Source: Microbotryum silenes-acaulis | Lineage: Eukaryota > Basidiomycota > Microbotryomycetes > Microbotryales > Microbotryaceae | DNA: 64,000 nucleotides | NCBI GenBank assembly: GCA_003665825.1 | Contig: QPFY01000003.1 | Coordinates: 1,922,001 to 1,986,000 of the forward strand | Direction: 5' to 3' | Shown: one piece after another, positions 21,227 to 33,483 of the stretch | Position numbering within the stretch: position 1 is the first letter of the stretch | Layout of the letters: the number at the start of each line of letters is the position of its first letter | Made by a program: the position numbers and the translations under genes | The notes under the pieces: generated by a model | What the model was told of the DNA's origin: nothing | The model's input: only the letters and a program-made list of their open reading frames with translations | Database searches by the model: none

Positions 21227-24200
21227 TCAGTCCGAGTATTGGGTAAGCTGCATGAAAATGGGTGAAATGGAAACGATCAGCTCGATGGCCAAACAAAAAG
21301 ATAAGAAGTAGGAAAGATTGTTTGAAGCACGTACATCAAGTGTGAGGTTCTTGGATCCACCTCCTTGTCGGTACACACCCACGAGCGCCGCGGCTTGTTC
21401 GAAGAACTGCGATCATGACGCACGGCCAGCCATGTGTCGATCAGTGACAACGCTAAAAGTCTAATCTTTTTTGGCAAAGAATATCGTTTGTAGACTCACT
21501 GCGGGCTTCAAGCTGATGACGATGAACTGGAAGTCGGGCGAAGCGATGCTTTGCACGTAGCGAGCGACCCGTTGTACGTTAGTGTTGTCCAAAGCAGCGT
21601 CGACCTCGTCCAGAACGAAGAATGGCGATGGGTGGAAGCTGAAGCCAAAGAAGAGAAGTAGCGGATCAGCGTCAAAATATTCGAATTGTGAATGATACAT
21701 TGAGTATCGCTCACGAGTGAATAGCAAACAAGAGCGCTAGAGCAGCCATCGTCTTTTCGCCTCCCGAGAGCTGGTCCATGTCTCGGAACCGCTTCATCGG
21801 CGGCATCGCATGATACTTGATACCATGCAGATATGGCTCCTGTGCAGTCAAAACATTGATTTTCAATCAGCACCCACGCAAGAACACGATGTGGATATCT
21901 GCTCGCGACGCACCTCGGAATCCTCGAGCGAGAGATAAGCGACACCCCCCATAGGTGCCGCTCGTCCCTTGGTCAAGTCCTTGTACACCTTATCGATCGA
22001 GCCCGAGATGTGCTCGTACGCCGCGTTAAACAACTTGCACCTCTTCTTCTTGAGGTCCGAGAACGCCTCTTTGGCCTTCCTCGCTTCCTCGCGAGCTTGG
22101 TCGAACTCTGAGTCGATCTGACGGAAACGCGCTTCGGAATCACCAAGCTTCTCGATCGCTTTGAGGTTGGGTGACATCTTATCCATCTCCGTTTCGAGGT
22201 CGACGATCGCTTGAAAGAGCGCTTCGCCCATCTCGCTCGAGCCGTCTTCTCTTTCGTCATCTTCGAGTTCGTCGTAGTCGGGTACGATGCCGTAGTCGTT
22301 CGTCGTGACGACGGCTTGTGTCTCGTCCTCATCACCCTCGATATCCATCGGTGCGGCAGGAGGAAGAGCCTGCAACATGCACAAGAGGTCGTCAGCATAT
22401 GAAATTGACTGATGCGACGTCAGGACGGCTTACCTCGTCGATGGGAACGGCGTTGAGCTTGCCCTTGACCAATGGCAAGTCGATCTCCTCGAGTTTGCAC
22501 TTGCGGTAGATCGCAAACCGTTCGGACGACAGCCGTTCAATCTCGTCGTTCTATATGGGCGTGACAAGGAAGTCACGCGTCAGGTTACGACCAGACATAC
22601 AGAAAGCGAGAAACATCGTATCCGGGACTCACGCAGTTCGCAATCTCCTTGAGCGTCTTCTCGACAACTTTGTAGCTCTTATTCCCTTCCCTGCGCACCT
22701 CATCCAACCGCTCACTCTTCTCCCTCAACACCGCCTCCAGCGCGCTCAACGTCTCCCTCAAACCTTCATTGCCTTCCTCCAGCGTTTTGAGCTCGTTCTC
22801 CAGCGCCTCCTTCTCCTCTTGCAAAGTCCCTAACAACGTTCTTGACTGAACAGCCATATTCCTCAAACTATCCAACCTCTTCCTCGTCGTCTCGACGCGT
22901 TCCTTCTCAAATTTGATCGCGTTGTTCAAACGAGCGATCTGGGTCTTGAATTTGAGGTTCGCTTCGTTCGCGGCCTGCGCGACGCCGAGCTGTTGTTCTT
23001 CGTAATCGCGAATGGAGGAAACGCCGATACGACGACAAAAAGCGCGAAAGATTCCTTCTTCGGCAGAAGCGATCGTCGCTTCCAAGTCGTCGGCTTTCGA
23101 AGTGAGCGAATCGATGTCCCGTTCGAGTTGGCTGACTTTACCGTTTAGATCTTTGAGCGTGGTTTTGATCACTTTCAACTCGGACGAGGTGTCCTTCAGT
23201 CGGGCGTTGATGGAGGAGAGATCGTCGCGTAGGTTCGCGAGTTCGGAAGTGTAGATTTGGGTTTGCGAAACGAGCTCTTCCTCGACGTTGGCGCGGGGTT
23301 TGTTCTTGAGGATCTCGCTGAGCTTGCCGCGTAGTTCTGCTTCCTTGCGGCGTAGGGCTGTAAGAAGGTTAGGAGGGAATGCAGGGTCAGAAGGGGGAAA
23401 AAGGATCTTGAGCGGAGGCGTTCAAGAGGCACGCTCACCTTCAATCTCGCGATCCTCAAAGTGTCGGCCATTGCTGTTACTCGAAGCACCACCCGTGATC
23501 AAACCGCTTCGATGAATGACCGTACCATCAAGTGAGACAGCCTTAACCTCCTGCCCCATCTCATAAACGACATGCTTCGCCACATTAATCGTATCGCACA
23601 CCAACGCGTTCCCACACGCAAACTGCATCGCCCTTTCGACGCTCGTATCGAAAGTGATGACATCGATCGCGAGGCGGGCACCGCGAGCAAAGTTGCGATA
23701 CTTGTCGTTCGCGGGTTTGGCGGTGATGGTTTCGAGGGGGATGAATGTCGCTTGACCCGCGCGTTGAACGCGCATGTACTGTATTGAGAAAAAGTTTTTA
23801 TTCGATATCAGCTCCTTTTCAAAGTCCACTCCACCGCCACGAAAGGAAGAGCCCACCTCAATACACTGGATCGCCGTCCTCTCACTGTCCACAACGATGG
23901 AATCAATGTTCCTGCCCAAGATGGTCGTCACCGCCAACGAATACTTGTTCTGCGTCGGCTTGCACAGATCAATAACCCTCCCCTTGATCCCTGGGAAAGT
24001 CCTCTTGAGTGCCGAGAGGGTTTCCTTGAACTTGGCGTCGCGTTCGGATTCTTGCTTCTCCGCGCCGGCTTGTTGCAACTTGTTGAGCGCGTCGAGCAAC
24101 TTCTCGTTCAGCTCGGTCTCGGTTTGCCTATGAACCAACGCACACACCATGTAGTCAGTAAGAAGCTTTTCCTCGCCATCGCAGCTAGCATTCGCTTACA

Positions 24201-26217
24201 TCGTCTGCCTCTTGCGAGCTCTCAGCTCCTCGAGGTCGTTGTTGGCTCGGTTCAAGTTCGCCTGCGCCTCCTTGACCTTGGCATCAATCTGCTCCGGCAT
24301 ACGTCCAAATCAGTATCAATCCCGTGGAAGCCCGTCGTATCTAGCCCAGCTCACCGCCGCCTTCTTCGCATTCAACCCCTCCTGCTCCGTCTCCAACTTG
24401 TCCCTCTTCCTCTGCGCCACCTCCACACTATCCCTCTGAACAACCAAATTCGCATTCTTGCCCTTCAAATCCCTCTGCACACCCACCAAAGCCTCTCTTT
24501 CCGCCACGGCCAAAACTGCCGCTTGGTTCTTGAGCCGATGATAATCGTCAATATCGGCTTGGGACAAATCGATCCCTCGAGCTCGAGCTTGTTGAGCTTG
24601 TTGTTCAGCCGCTCGATCAGCGGCACTCTGTACGAGTTGAAGATCATTCTCCAAACTTGCTAGCTTGACCTCCCCCGCCATCAGATCAACTTGAACTTTT
24701 TCAGCGTTCGTTTCAGCCGCGATCAATTTCTTTTGCGCATGATCGATCCTCGCATCAATAGCCACCAATTCGGGACGACGTTCTTCCAATTCCTTTGTAG
24801 CACGAATAACTTGTTTTTCCTGTTTGGAGAACTCTTTTTGCGCTTTCGAGTATTCCTTTTTGGCTAGTTTTTGTTGCTCTTCGAATTTGGCATGTTCGGC
24901 TCGTAAAGTTGAAAGAAGTGCGTTCTTCTCGTCGATTTCTGAGGTGTTGGTTTTGATGCCTTCGGTGATATGGAATAACTTCCAAAGCAAGTGATGAACG
25001 ACTGCGTCATCCTGAGAGAGTGGGGGGCAAAAGCCAAGTATTGACAGTCAGATTACGATCTGAACCCTCAAGCCTCGACCAAAAAGAAATCGCACCTTTT
25101 TCTGCATCAACGATTTCCACCTCTCGGCTTCCTTCTTCATCTCTTTGTATTGCTTAATCTCTCCGTTCACACCCTTCCTCCTAGCGTGTTGTGCGACGGA
25201 GTTTTCGGTCGCTCGTTCGAGATCTTTCGACGCGATTTCGTAAGCTTCTTTGTAATCACCCGAACCTGAAATGCGGTCGATCAAGAGGGCTAGATCTTTG
25301 GGTGATTGAGAGGCGACTTGTTCGACGTCACCCTATTGACCATAATGCTGCAACTTCAGTACCGTACCTAAGATCCGCGTGAATAATAAAAGCTGGTACT
25401 GACTTGGAATACGAGAAAGTTCTTGGCCTTGACGAGAATGTTGAAACCCTCTAGCGTGTCGTTGTATTGATCGTATTTGACTTTCTTGCCGTTGAGGTGG
25501 TATTCCGAGATGCCGGAGCGAGCGATACTGGCGGGGCGGGGGGAACGCGTCGAGCGTGGTGGGGCGGGCGGCAATGTCAAAAAAGTGAAACATGTCGCAA
25601 GAGGTCAGTCCCTGCGCGTAGATCTGCAGAAAGCGTACTGGATTACTACTCACGTTCTTTTGAATTTCCATTCCTTGCGCTTGGTATCGATATATACAGC
25701 TTGAACCCACGCTTTCCTCTCACCATCAACCCGTCCTTCATCATCTTCCCCCGCTCCACCTTCCTCTTCTTCCTCTTCCCCATCTTCATCCTCATCGTCA
25801 ACTTCGCCACGTTCTTTCCCTTTCCTCGACCCACCCGAGCGATAGATGAGGTCCTTGAGTGCAGAGGATCGGAGGGAAGAGGATCGTACGCCGAGGACGA
25901 AGGAGATCGCGTCCATTAGGTTAGATTTACCCGCTCCATTAGGTCCTATAACGGCTGTGAACGAATGAAAAGGACCTCTATAGACGAAGATAACAGTTGG
26001 AAACATTCAGATCAGATGGAGAGCGTAGTCGCCTACAAGCGTCTGGGCGTGTATGCCGTACACGCCGCGCGGTTACTCACAAAATCACTCGTCCTTTGTA
26101 GGATTTAAAGTTGTACAATTCGAGTCGATTCAAAGGTGGGGATCGATCATCTTGGTGATGTCCATTCGTGTGACCATTCGTTTGCTCACTCGCTTGAGTA
26201 GAGGGAGGAGGAGCCAT
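21227..26217 (-). CDS. SMC1: Cohesin subunit Smc1 (SMC ATPase)
   Basis: Multi-exon gene read leftwards from the ATG at 26217 ([18 protein letters not shown]). The N-terminal head has [16 protein letters not shown] and, after an intron, [20 protein letters not shown] (Walker A, about 25920-25965). Long coiled coils follow. The hinge lies around 23440-24000 ([33 protein letters not shown]). The C-terminal head carries the ABC signature [18 protein letters not shown] (about 21740) and Walker [17 protein letters not shown] (about 21600). The last two exons give [14 protein letters not shown] and LTQYSD, the usual Smc1 tail. About a dozen short introns interrupt it; product about 1,200-1,250 residues. 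An acidic insert ([14 protein letters not shown]) sits just after the Walker A region. Smc1 pairs with Smc3 in the cohesin ring. Confidence 0.96.
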
Positions 26218-26651
26218 CCTTTTCAACGCTTTAACGCGTCGAGCGTGGGATAAAGGAGAGGTTCAGCGTCGGGGAAGGGGTCGCAGAGGGGGTGATTTGG
26301 TCTTGGGGTCGGGTAGAGCAAATCTGACGACTGTTGTGTTCGTGTGTGTGTCAAGAGCGAGAGGAAAGGAAACGCGCCGCGCGCTGGTTCCCAAAAAAGC
26401 ACGACGCGTCGGTGTCTCGAGCGGACGCGCCTGGCTCGAGTCGTATACATAGCTGAGGGTCGGAGGGACAGCGATTTCCGAGTCAGTCGCAGTGAGGGGT
26501 ACCCAGCCTAAATTAATCCTGCACTTGAAAATCCGAGGCCTGGGTTATACAAATACCATCATACAATCTAGCCAATTGAACAAATCTCGACCAAGTCTCT
26601 CCCGCCACTACAATCATCTCGCCAGCCCTCATGATGGAAAACCCCGGCCGG
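26218..26651. promoter_or_regulatory. SMC1 promoter region and phosphatase 3' region
   Basis: The 434-bp spacer lies upstream of SMC1 and downstream of the neighbouring minus-strand phosphatase. ACGCGT-like GC-rich boxes occur near 26230-26240 and 26370-26410 (CGACGCGTCGG; ACGCGCCGCGCG). An ACGCGT core is bound by MBF-type cell-cycle factors in ascomycete yeasts; its use here is inference. Confidence 0.35.
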
Positions 26652-28293
26652 TCAAATCTTCACCTCGATCGTCCCCGGCGGCTCCGGTACGCTCTCATGC
26701 TTCTCCCCATCGTGACCATCAACATCAAATACCTCTTTGGCTTTCAACAACTCCCCCACTGAATCGGTTGTGTAATGAGGGAGTTCATCGGCGCTTAAGG
26801 AGGTTAGGTGGGAGGGTTTGGAGAATCCTGCGTCACGGTGGATCGACAAGGGAGGGGGTATGAGTGGGGGGGGGGGGGGTCCGAGAGGAATTGGTGCAAT
26901 TTTGGGACTTACCGGTCCATACGAGTAGGGTCGTAAGACTTCCCCTTCGACCGAACAAGACGTCGGTTTCGAGTCGATCACCGATAAAGATCGTCTTCTC
27001 CGGGTCGTAATCAAGACTGCAGTGCGCGGATACGAATCAAGGCACGTCAGGGAGTTCTTTATCTCGACCTTGTTGAGGTAGAATACGTGGTACTCACGTC
27101 CTTTGAACGACGTCCAGGAGAGGTTTGTAAGGTTTGCCGACTACCAAAGGTTTAAGATCCTTCCTCGCTCCATAAAGAACCGAAGCGATCGCACCCTGCG
27201 CGATCACAGAAGCCCATGTCTCAGCATCGTTGCGATCATCTGAGAAAAGACCAGCAGGGGGTCCGGTAGGATCAGCTTACCTCTCCGGGCAAGATTCCAC
27301 CACCTTTGGCCGTCATCGAATGATCGTCGTTCGTCAAGATCAATTGACAACCGGGGTTGGAGCCGAGGTAGTTGAACGCTTTCGCCAACTGTTTATCTGT
27401 ACGGTCATCCATTCATCCACCGGTGCAATCGTAAGTTTACCGTAAGTTTACGTGAGCTTTGAGCAGCGGATCGATTGGAGGAGACGACGTACAGTTGATT
27501 CTCATTTGAAAGGAATAGACGACCATGCCTATCTCGGGGTCCGGAGTGATGGACGAAAAATCTTGATCAGCCAAGAGCACGTCATCCTTGGGGTCCTATA
27601 CCATTGAAAAGTGATAAAGAGTTGTATAAGCTTTCTTAGTACGCTCCACATGAAAAAGCTCGGTCGTGCGTAACCTGACTGACCGTACCGCCGGTCCATT
27701 CTAACCCCTCGCGCCTCAACTCGTGCTCCATACTCTCCTGCCCAATCAAATAAATACCCTCCTTACCCCCCTTCGACTTGATCTCCGGTAAGACCACCTC
27801 CTTGACATAACTCGCCGTCGCACTCCCACAAGTAAAGATATCGTCCAGTTGAACGTCGATGAGTCCCAAGTGGTGAAATTTGCGATGGTAGTCTTGGCGT
27901 GAACGGGTGGCGTTGTTGGTGACGAAGCAGCAACGTTTTTGTAGGGAACGGAGGTAGTGCAGGGTTGGGATGATGTGAGGGGTTACTGCGTTAGGGTGGA
28001 GGATGGAAGGTTTAGATGAGGATGAGGGTGCTTAGGGTAGAGAAGCTTCGAGCAAGTGGGGGCGACAATGCTACCGTGACTTACAGACGTCGCCGGCTGG
28101 TCCGCTCCAGATCACGCCGTCACAATCAAAGAGGAACTGTGGTCAGAGTACAGGGGATGCTTCAATGGCAAGTCCATCAGCTGGAAATAGCCCAATGCGG
28201 TAGACTGACGGTGTCGTGACGCCGGACGAGCTCGGCCAAGTCGTGCGGTGTCGACAACGCCTTGGGACCGGATGTGGAGGTTGTGGAAGTCAT
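26652..28293 (-). CDS. PHO13-type HAD phosphatase (4-nitrophenylphosphatase/phosphoglycolate phosphatase)
   Basis: Start at 28293 (MTSTTSTSGPKALSTPHDLA). After an intron near 28200 the catalytic motif FDCDGVIWSG appears (about 28110-28140). Motif II is CCFVTNNATRSR (about 27930). The cap region includes CGSATASYVKEVVLPEI and LILTNDDHSMTAKGGGILPG, and the C-terminal motif is FIGDRLETDVLFG (about 26960-27000). This order and the DCDG motif identify the HAD IIA family including yeast Pho13 and mammalian PGP, which dephosphorylate 2-phosphoglycolate and related damaged glycolytic metabolites in the cytosol. About seven short introns are present; one near 26860-26880 carries a run of about 14 G. 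The C-terminal 30 residues beyond the family core are acidic and species-specific. Confidence 0.93.
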
Positions 28294-29181
28294 GGCTCGG
28301 GATGGGGTCTGGAACGTAGCACGGACTCTTAGGAACTACGGCCTAAGGCCGACGACGCGGTGCAACGGAACAGTAGGGACTGAATGATGGGAGTGGGGTA
28401 TGGACAGCACGATGACGTCGGTGTGCTGTGCGCAAGTCGATCGTCAGGCTTGGGCTCCTAGAGGTGGCCTGAGAACGGATGACGCGGCGGATGGGACCGA
28501 GCGAAAAGAGTCCGAGTCGAGTATGTACAGAGAGAGTCGGACGGGGATTGGGGCAGAGGCGAGGGGCTACTAGCTACAACGAGCGCTTACGAGCACCTCG
28601 TACGGCCGAGCTCCCAAAGCTGCAACGTCTATTGTGGTCCGGTCGAGACGTGTTCTCCATCACCGATATGACCAAGAACTGTCTTCAAAATTGACTGAAA
28701 CTTTTTCCAACGCTCCTCAAGCCCCGACGACTCGATCTCTCGTTCCCGATTCTTCTTCTAATTTTATCCCCATTTTCTAGTCTATTTCCAATCCGTTCGG
28801 CAACTCTGCTCTCGGGCGTTTCCCATCCCCTTTACATTCGTTTGCGAATAAAGAAGCAGTGTCGAGGGCGTAGACTTGTCTGCTCTTCATCCTGTTGAAT
28901 TTTCACTAGCCCTTCAGGTTTTTGAACCGGTTCAAGTGTCTGCCGGCTGCCGGCGCTCGGCTTCGGGTAGCAACCGGATCCGAGGCGTCCGAGACCGGCC
29001 AAACCGGCCAAGTTCGCCGGGCGATCTGCGTTGTCAAATCACTCTCTCCTTTTCGCTTCTGTTTCGCAGAGCACGCTCCCCTCTCCTCTCCTCTCCTCTC
29101 TCTCTCTCTCTCCCGCCCTTCCCGTCTCTTGTCCTCTTGCCCCGTCCATCATTCTTTCGCTTCAACCTCCTCACCCAACCC
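28294..29181. promoter_or_regulatory. Divergent promoter region
   Basis: This 888-bp spacer separates divergently transcribed phosphatase and thioesterase-like genes. It contains repeated CCGGC/AACCGGCCAA boxes (28928-29012) and a CT tract (about 29079-29112), a common feature of fungal core promoters, just upstream of the plus-strand start. No coding signal is convincing. Confidence 0.45.
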
Positions 29182-30347
29182 ATGCCAACGCTCTCAACAG
29201 TATCTCGTTTCCTTCCCTCGTGGTCGACCGTCGTCATCGGGCTGATCCTCAACTACGCGCTCAAGACGTCCAACACCACCGTACACGCGCAATGGCTTCG
29301 TAGGGCGTTCTTCACTATACTCTGGCTCAACTGGAGGTCATTACCTTTCATTTGGCACCTCAGTACGTGCGCATCCATCATACCTGGTTCAGCAAAGTGA
29401 ATCCGGTTAGGACTGAACCCCCGCCCCGTCCTCGCAGACCTCTTTGGTCAAATTCCTCTTTTACACCTTAGACTTCGTCTCTACGGCATAGACAAGGTAT
29501 TCGCCATCGCCAAAGATCCTTTCGGTACTAAAGTTATCACCAGGGGAACCGCAACTTGGGACGCTTCGGATTGGAATATGCATCTCAGTAATTCATCTTA
29601 TGCTAAAGCATGCGACGTAGCGAGGTTCAAGTGGTTATGTGACGTCGTAGGTTTCAACTCGGGTTTGAAAAAGGATGAGTATGTTCCTGATGGATGTTGG
29701 TTGAATTGGTCTTGGCGGGGGGAATTAGGTTGGCCCGGCATTCGGTAAAGAGGATATTTGGTCCCCTTTGGCTCAAACGGCTTTTTATTTTCATCGCGAG
29801 ATACCCATCTTTGCTTCGTACGAAATCGATGCACACGTTGTCGCTTGGGATGATAAATGGGTACGTTTTCATCTCTGCATCTAGTTGCAATTCCGGAACT
29901 GATCCCCCCAAACTGATCTTACTTTCGTTCACTTTCCCCCTCGGTTAGCTCTATTACGTCTGCCGCTTCACCACACCTCCGAAGAATAAGAAAACTTCTT
30001 CCGAACGAACGCTCAATTGCGTCTCCCTTTGTCGATCATGTTTCAAGATGAAAGGATCGAGACTTTCTATACCCCCCGCGCGCGTCTTGTCCATATCTGG
30101 TGTCGGTCCTGATCGATCCAATTGGGATCGAGCGATGGGGTTGAGAGAAAAGGGGAAGGGGAAGGCTTGGTTGAAGTATGGTGGGGAATTGGCGGCTATG
30201 AAGGCGGGTAAGTTGGGTATGGATCATGTTTTGGTTGGGGAGGAAGGGTGGGATCAGGATGGTATGCAAGCTTTTGAAGAGAGGAGGAAGGAAGGGTTAA
30301 AAGTCGTAGAAAGGTTTGGGGATGTGAAAGGGTGGGAGAACCTTTAG
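29182..30347 (+). CDS. Membrane-anchored hot-dog thioesterase-like protein (THEM6 type)
   Basis: Four exons, 29182-29362, 29438-29646, 29729-29860 and 29949-30347, join in frame to 306 residues. The N-terminus has a hydrophobic segment (STVVIGLILNYALKT and following), likely a membrane anchor. The hot-dog fold block reads WDASDWNMHLSNSSYAKACD, then QTAFYFHREIPIFASYEID and VAWDDKWLYYVCRF, matching the THEM6/4HBT_2-like acyl-CoA thioesterase pattern of D-N-H-N-Y and a tryptophan-rich third strand. The C-terminal WDRAMGLREKGKGKAWLKYG region is charged. Substrate is unknown; the family is often ER-associated. The third exon uses donor GTAGGT at 29647; the alternative donor at 29679 breaks the frame. 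Confidence 0.8.
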
Positions 30348-30517
30348 AGAATGAGAGGGAACGGGGAATGGGAACTCGTGTTGGATGGGTGCGAGTTGAG
30401 TGGGAGTATAGACTTATATGATACCTAGAGTGCGCATATGTAATTCATTGCAAGATTCGTCTTTCTTGGGTTGCATACGGCCGCCGATACAGGGTACCGC
30501 TTTCGTACCAGTTCATA

Positions 30518-32217
30518 CCAGTGGGTTAAATTAACGGGAGGATGAAATTCAAAAAAATAGCAGGACAATCGAACAGTCTACATAATTTCAGCGCAGAGGT
30601 TAAGAAAACACAATACGAAGTACAGCAAAGAAACAAAATCCATTCATCACCGAAACAGCCTGCCCGTGGCTTGTTGCCGGACTTGGCTTTGAGCACTCGT
30701 GTAATGAGATCCGGACGGTTGCATGCTTTATCGTTCGGCCCGAGCCAGCCATGATTTCCGGCAATTCGGGGTTGCACGTCACCGTGATGAACAGCGAACC
30801 CCTTTCTATATTTGACGACGCACGCCATCGCATCTTGATAACGCTGCGTGATCTCGCGCGGGCTATGTTTGAACGTTGAGTCCAACATTACCGAACGTCC
30901 AATCTGGTCCGGGGTCAAGCTGTTAGCAACAACGTCGGTAATGCCTTGCACCGTGGTGAGGCGTGTGGTTTCTTGATGAAACCGGATATAGTTGAGTCGA
31001 TCGGTCTCGACCTGGGAGTATCCGTCGATGAGGAACTCGAGGAAGAGACGCTGGGTGGCATGCGAGCCCGAGAAGTATTCATCGCGTTCGTGCAAGTAAT
31101 ATGAGAAGAATTGGGAAGTGAGACTGGGGTTGATCCACCTCGACCCCTTCTCCTTGACCTTCGTCCTGAATGTTGGGACATTCTATGTCAGTCTGTGCTT
31201 GCGTTTCAACAGAAAGGAACATGTGAGAAAGAGCTGAAGATGCTTACGTTCATCATCGCCATTCTATTGTCCCCTTCTTTGCCGTCTTCATCCTCATCGT
31301 CCCCCTCTTCGTCTTCTTCGTCCGGACCAAGACCGGCAAGTACCTCCCGCGATTGGACACCATTGCCGATCTGCTCTGGGTTTCTGGCGATGGGCGGCCC
31401 AGCTTGGTTGAACCCGCCAAGAGGAATGTTGGGGTGGAAGCCCCTGCAGGAAATAGTAGTGGCTACCGGAGAGGCAACGCAGACGGATGGATCGAGCTGA
31501 TGACTTGGTACTTGGGCAGACCATCGGGACATCAATCACCGTGCACCTGAGGAATACGATCTTGCGGTCCACGATCTCCCGTATTGGTGTCGGAATCGCA
31601 GATAAGCATCGCCATTTCCGTGCTTGACGTAGGAAGGTTGGGGGTGCGTCGGTCTCAGCCAGGTGGTAGGCAGAGGCGCAGGGCCGACTCTTTGGCCGTG
31701 CGCCAACCTGCGCGAGGTTTGGCTGATGCAAGTTCCCTCACAAAGCGATTGCCGGTACGCAACGTAGAATCGAGCTTGGTCAAAGTAGATCTTTGTATGC
31801 GACTGTCTGCGCCGTCGGGTCCAAGTTAAGTGTCGGTGGCCTCGGCCGGGCAGATGAGCCATGTTTTGGCAAAGGTTGGGCGCTGATTGACGGCAGGAAT
31901 CAGGGCGCCGAGAGTGCGCCGAGTCGATGGTAAAGGCGAAGAAATACCCGAAACATGCGGGGTTCTTGAGTGCCCGGTCGAGTCTGGTCAAAGTGGGCAG
32001 CGAGCGAAGTGAACGACAGCGCGTTCAAGTTATTGTACGACCGGGGATTCTCGCGATGACTTCTGGTCGGGACACCAATATCACAGGCAGGTGCGGCAGA
32101 CGCAATACTGTACTGGTACATTCACTATAGGCGGCCCAGAGGGCCGCAAGACAGTCAAAAACAGCGATTTTAGGTACATGCGTCGCGGATCGACCTTTAT
32201 TTTAATTTTAAGAGGTA
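30518..32217 (-). mobile_element. Short Helitron copy C (complete, 1.70 kb)
   Basis: This copy of the 3.8-6.5 kb element has both ends visible. The 3' end is at 30518 (minus strand: GTTAATTTAACCCACTGG then T). The 5' end is at about 32217 (minus strand: A then TACCTCTTAAAATTAAAATA, followed by the shared GTCGATCCGCGAC block). It is uninterrupted and served as the reference for recognising the nesting of copies A and B. The internal region 31640-32060 has no counterpart in copy B. Confidence 0.78.
30600..31560 (-). pseudogene. Helitron_like_N fragment in copy C
   Basis: The same broken Rep-domain N-terminal fragment as in copies A and B. GSLFITVTCNPELPEIMAG is readable at 30730-30790 in a frame different from the adjoining YFSGSHATQRLFLEFLIDG part, confirming a shared frameshift. 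No helicase is present, so mobilisation would need an autonomous relative in trans. Confidence 0.75.
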
Positions 32218-32505
32218 TAGTCCTTAAAACTATCTACTATCCTTAATCCTTAAATCCTTAAAACTTATAAAATAAAATCCTTAAAACTTATCTTTCTATC
32301 TACTAAAGACGTAACGGGAGACAAAGAACGTCAAAGAACGTCAAAGAACGAAAGATAAACCAACAGACAAACCATGTGGCGTGACGTCATAATAGTTTCG
32401 CTACTGCAACAGCTCTCGGTCCAGCGTGTCCCCTGAGCCAGCTAGCGCTGTTTCAGAAAGGGTCGGCCGGCCACAGGCCGTTTCGCCCACATCCGAGGTC
32501 ATTCT
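32218..32505 (+). mobile_element. Helitron 5'-end fragment, head-to-head with copy C
   Basis: Positions 32325-32500 match the 5' end of the Helitron at 1-1860 in inverted orientation, up to CACATCCGAG near 32500 where similarity stops. The first 110 bases consist of degenerate TCCTTAAAACTTATC repeats (about four units). The fragment begins exactly where copy C ends, so the two 5' termini abut. Confidence 0.65.
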
Positions 32506-32979
32506 TGTACCACGTTCATAGGGGACTTTGGTACCACATATAGTGTAGACGCCTGTATCTCTTGCAATGTGTGATGTATCACTCTGGGAACAGTAGTTTG
32601 ATGCATGTACAGGTCTATAGTACTTCTGGCCGGTGAGACAAGGCGGACAATGCAGTAGTAGTTGCTACATTGGGCTCTTCCCCGGCCTACTTGGCCGCTC
32701 CGGCGCCCGGCCGTGGTGTCAGCGATCCCGGGACCTCACACTGCAATCCGGACGACTGTCGGACTGCCAACCTCTGGCAGTGACGAGGCAGCAAGCGTTG
32801 CATGCAACAAACATCGTAGGGTGGAGCAAACCCTTTTTTCCCTATGCCTTGTCACTGTACCGTCGTTATCACTAACCATTTCAGTGACGCCATCACATAA
32901 ACCACATGGGTGAGCTCTAGCTCCATAAGGCCTGCAACCGTTAGAACCCTTATTAGAAACCGGCAAACTCACGAATACC
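32506..32979. other. Unassigned sequence between Helitron fragment and Gypsy remnant
   Basis: No recognised protein. It may hold the rest of the decayed Gypsy polyprotein or an LTR, but no repeat partner is visible in the window. Confidence 0.4.
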
Positions 32980-33478
32980 GCTGAAACGAGCATTTTTTTT
33001 TTAATATTAAGAATGAACCTGCGGAGGTACTGCACCAAACCGAGAAACCCCTTCAGTTCCGTGACGGTCGCTGGGAGATGCCAGTCGTGGATGCGCTTGA
33101 TCTTCTTGGGGTCGGCGTGTACGCCGGAGCGGTTGATGATGTGGCCAAGAAACTCACACTCCGAGATGGCGAGCAGTAGAGTTCGGCTTGGCGCAGGGCG
33201 TCCAGAACTTGGCAAACACGGGCCTCGTGCTCCTCCAGCGTATCGGCGAAGATGGTGATGTCGTCAAGGTAGACAAAACAGATGGTGCCGATTAATCCAT
33301 GCAAGGCGTCGTTGACGCGGCGCTGGTGGGTGGCGGGCGCGTTGCAGAGTCCCATGGGCATGACCGTCCATTCGTACAAACCCCAGGGCGTCGAAACAGC
33401 GGTCTTTGCTATATCCTCTTCCGCCATCTTGGTCTGAAAGAAGGAGTTGGTCATGTCAATCTTAGCCCAGAACTGCAC
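32980..33478 (-). pseudogene. Ty3/Gypsy reverse transcriptase fragment
   Basis: Read leftwards from 33478 the sequence gives [16 protein letters not shown], then [20 protein letters not shown] and the catalytic [13 protein letters not shown], the RT core of Gypsy elements. A frameshift near 33180 moves the reading to [20 protein letters not shown] and GFLGLVQYLRRFI. The N-terminal RT part, protease, RNase H and integrase are missing here, so it cannot function. Confidence 0.85.
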
Positions 33479-33483
33479 CTTGG

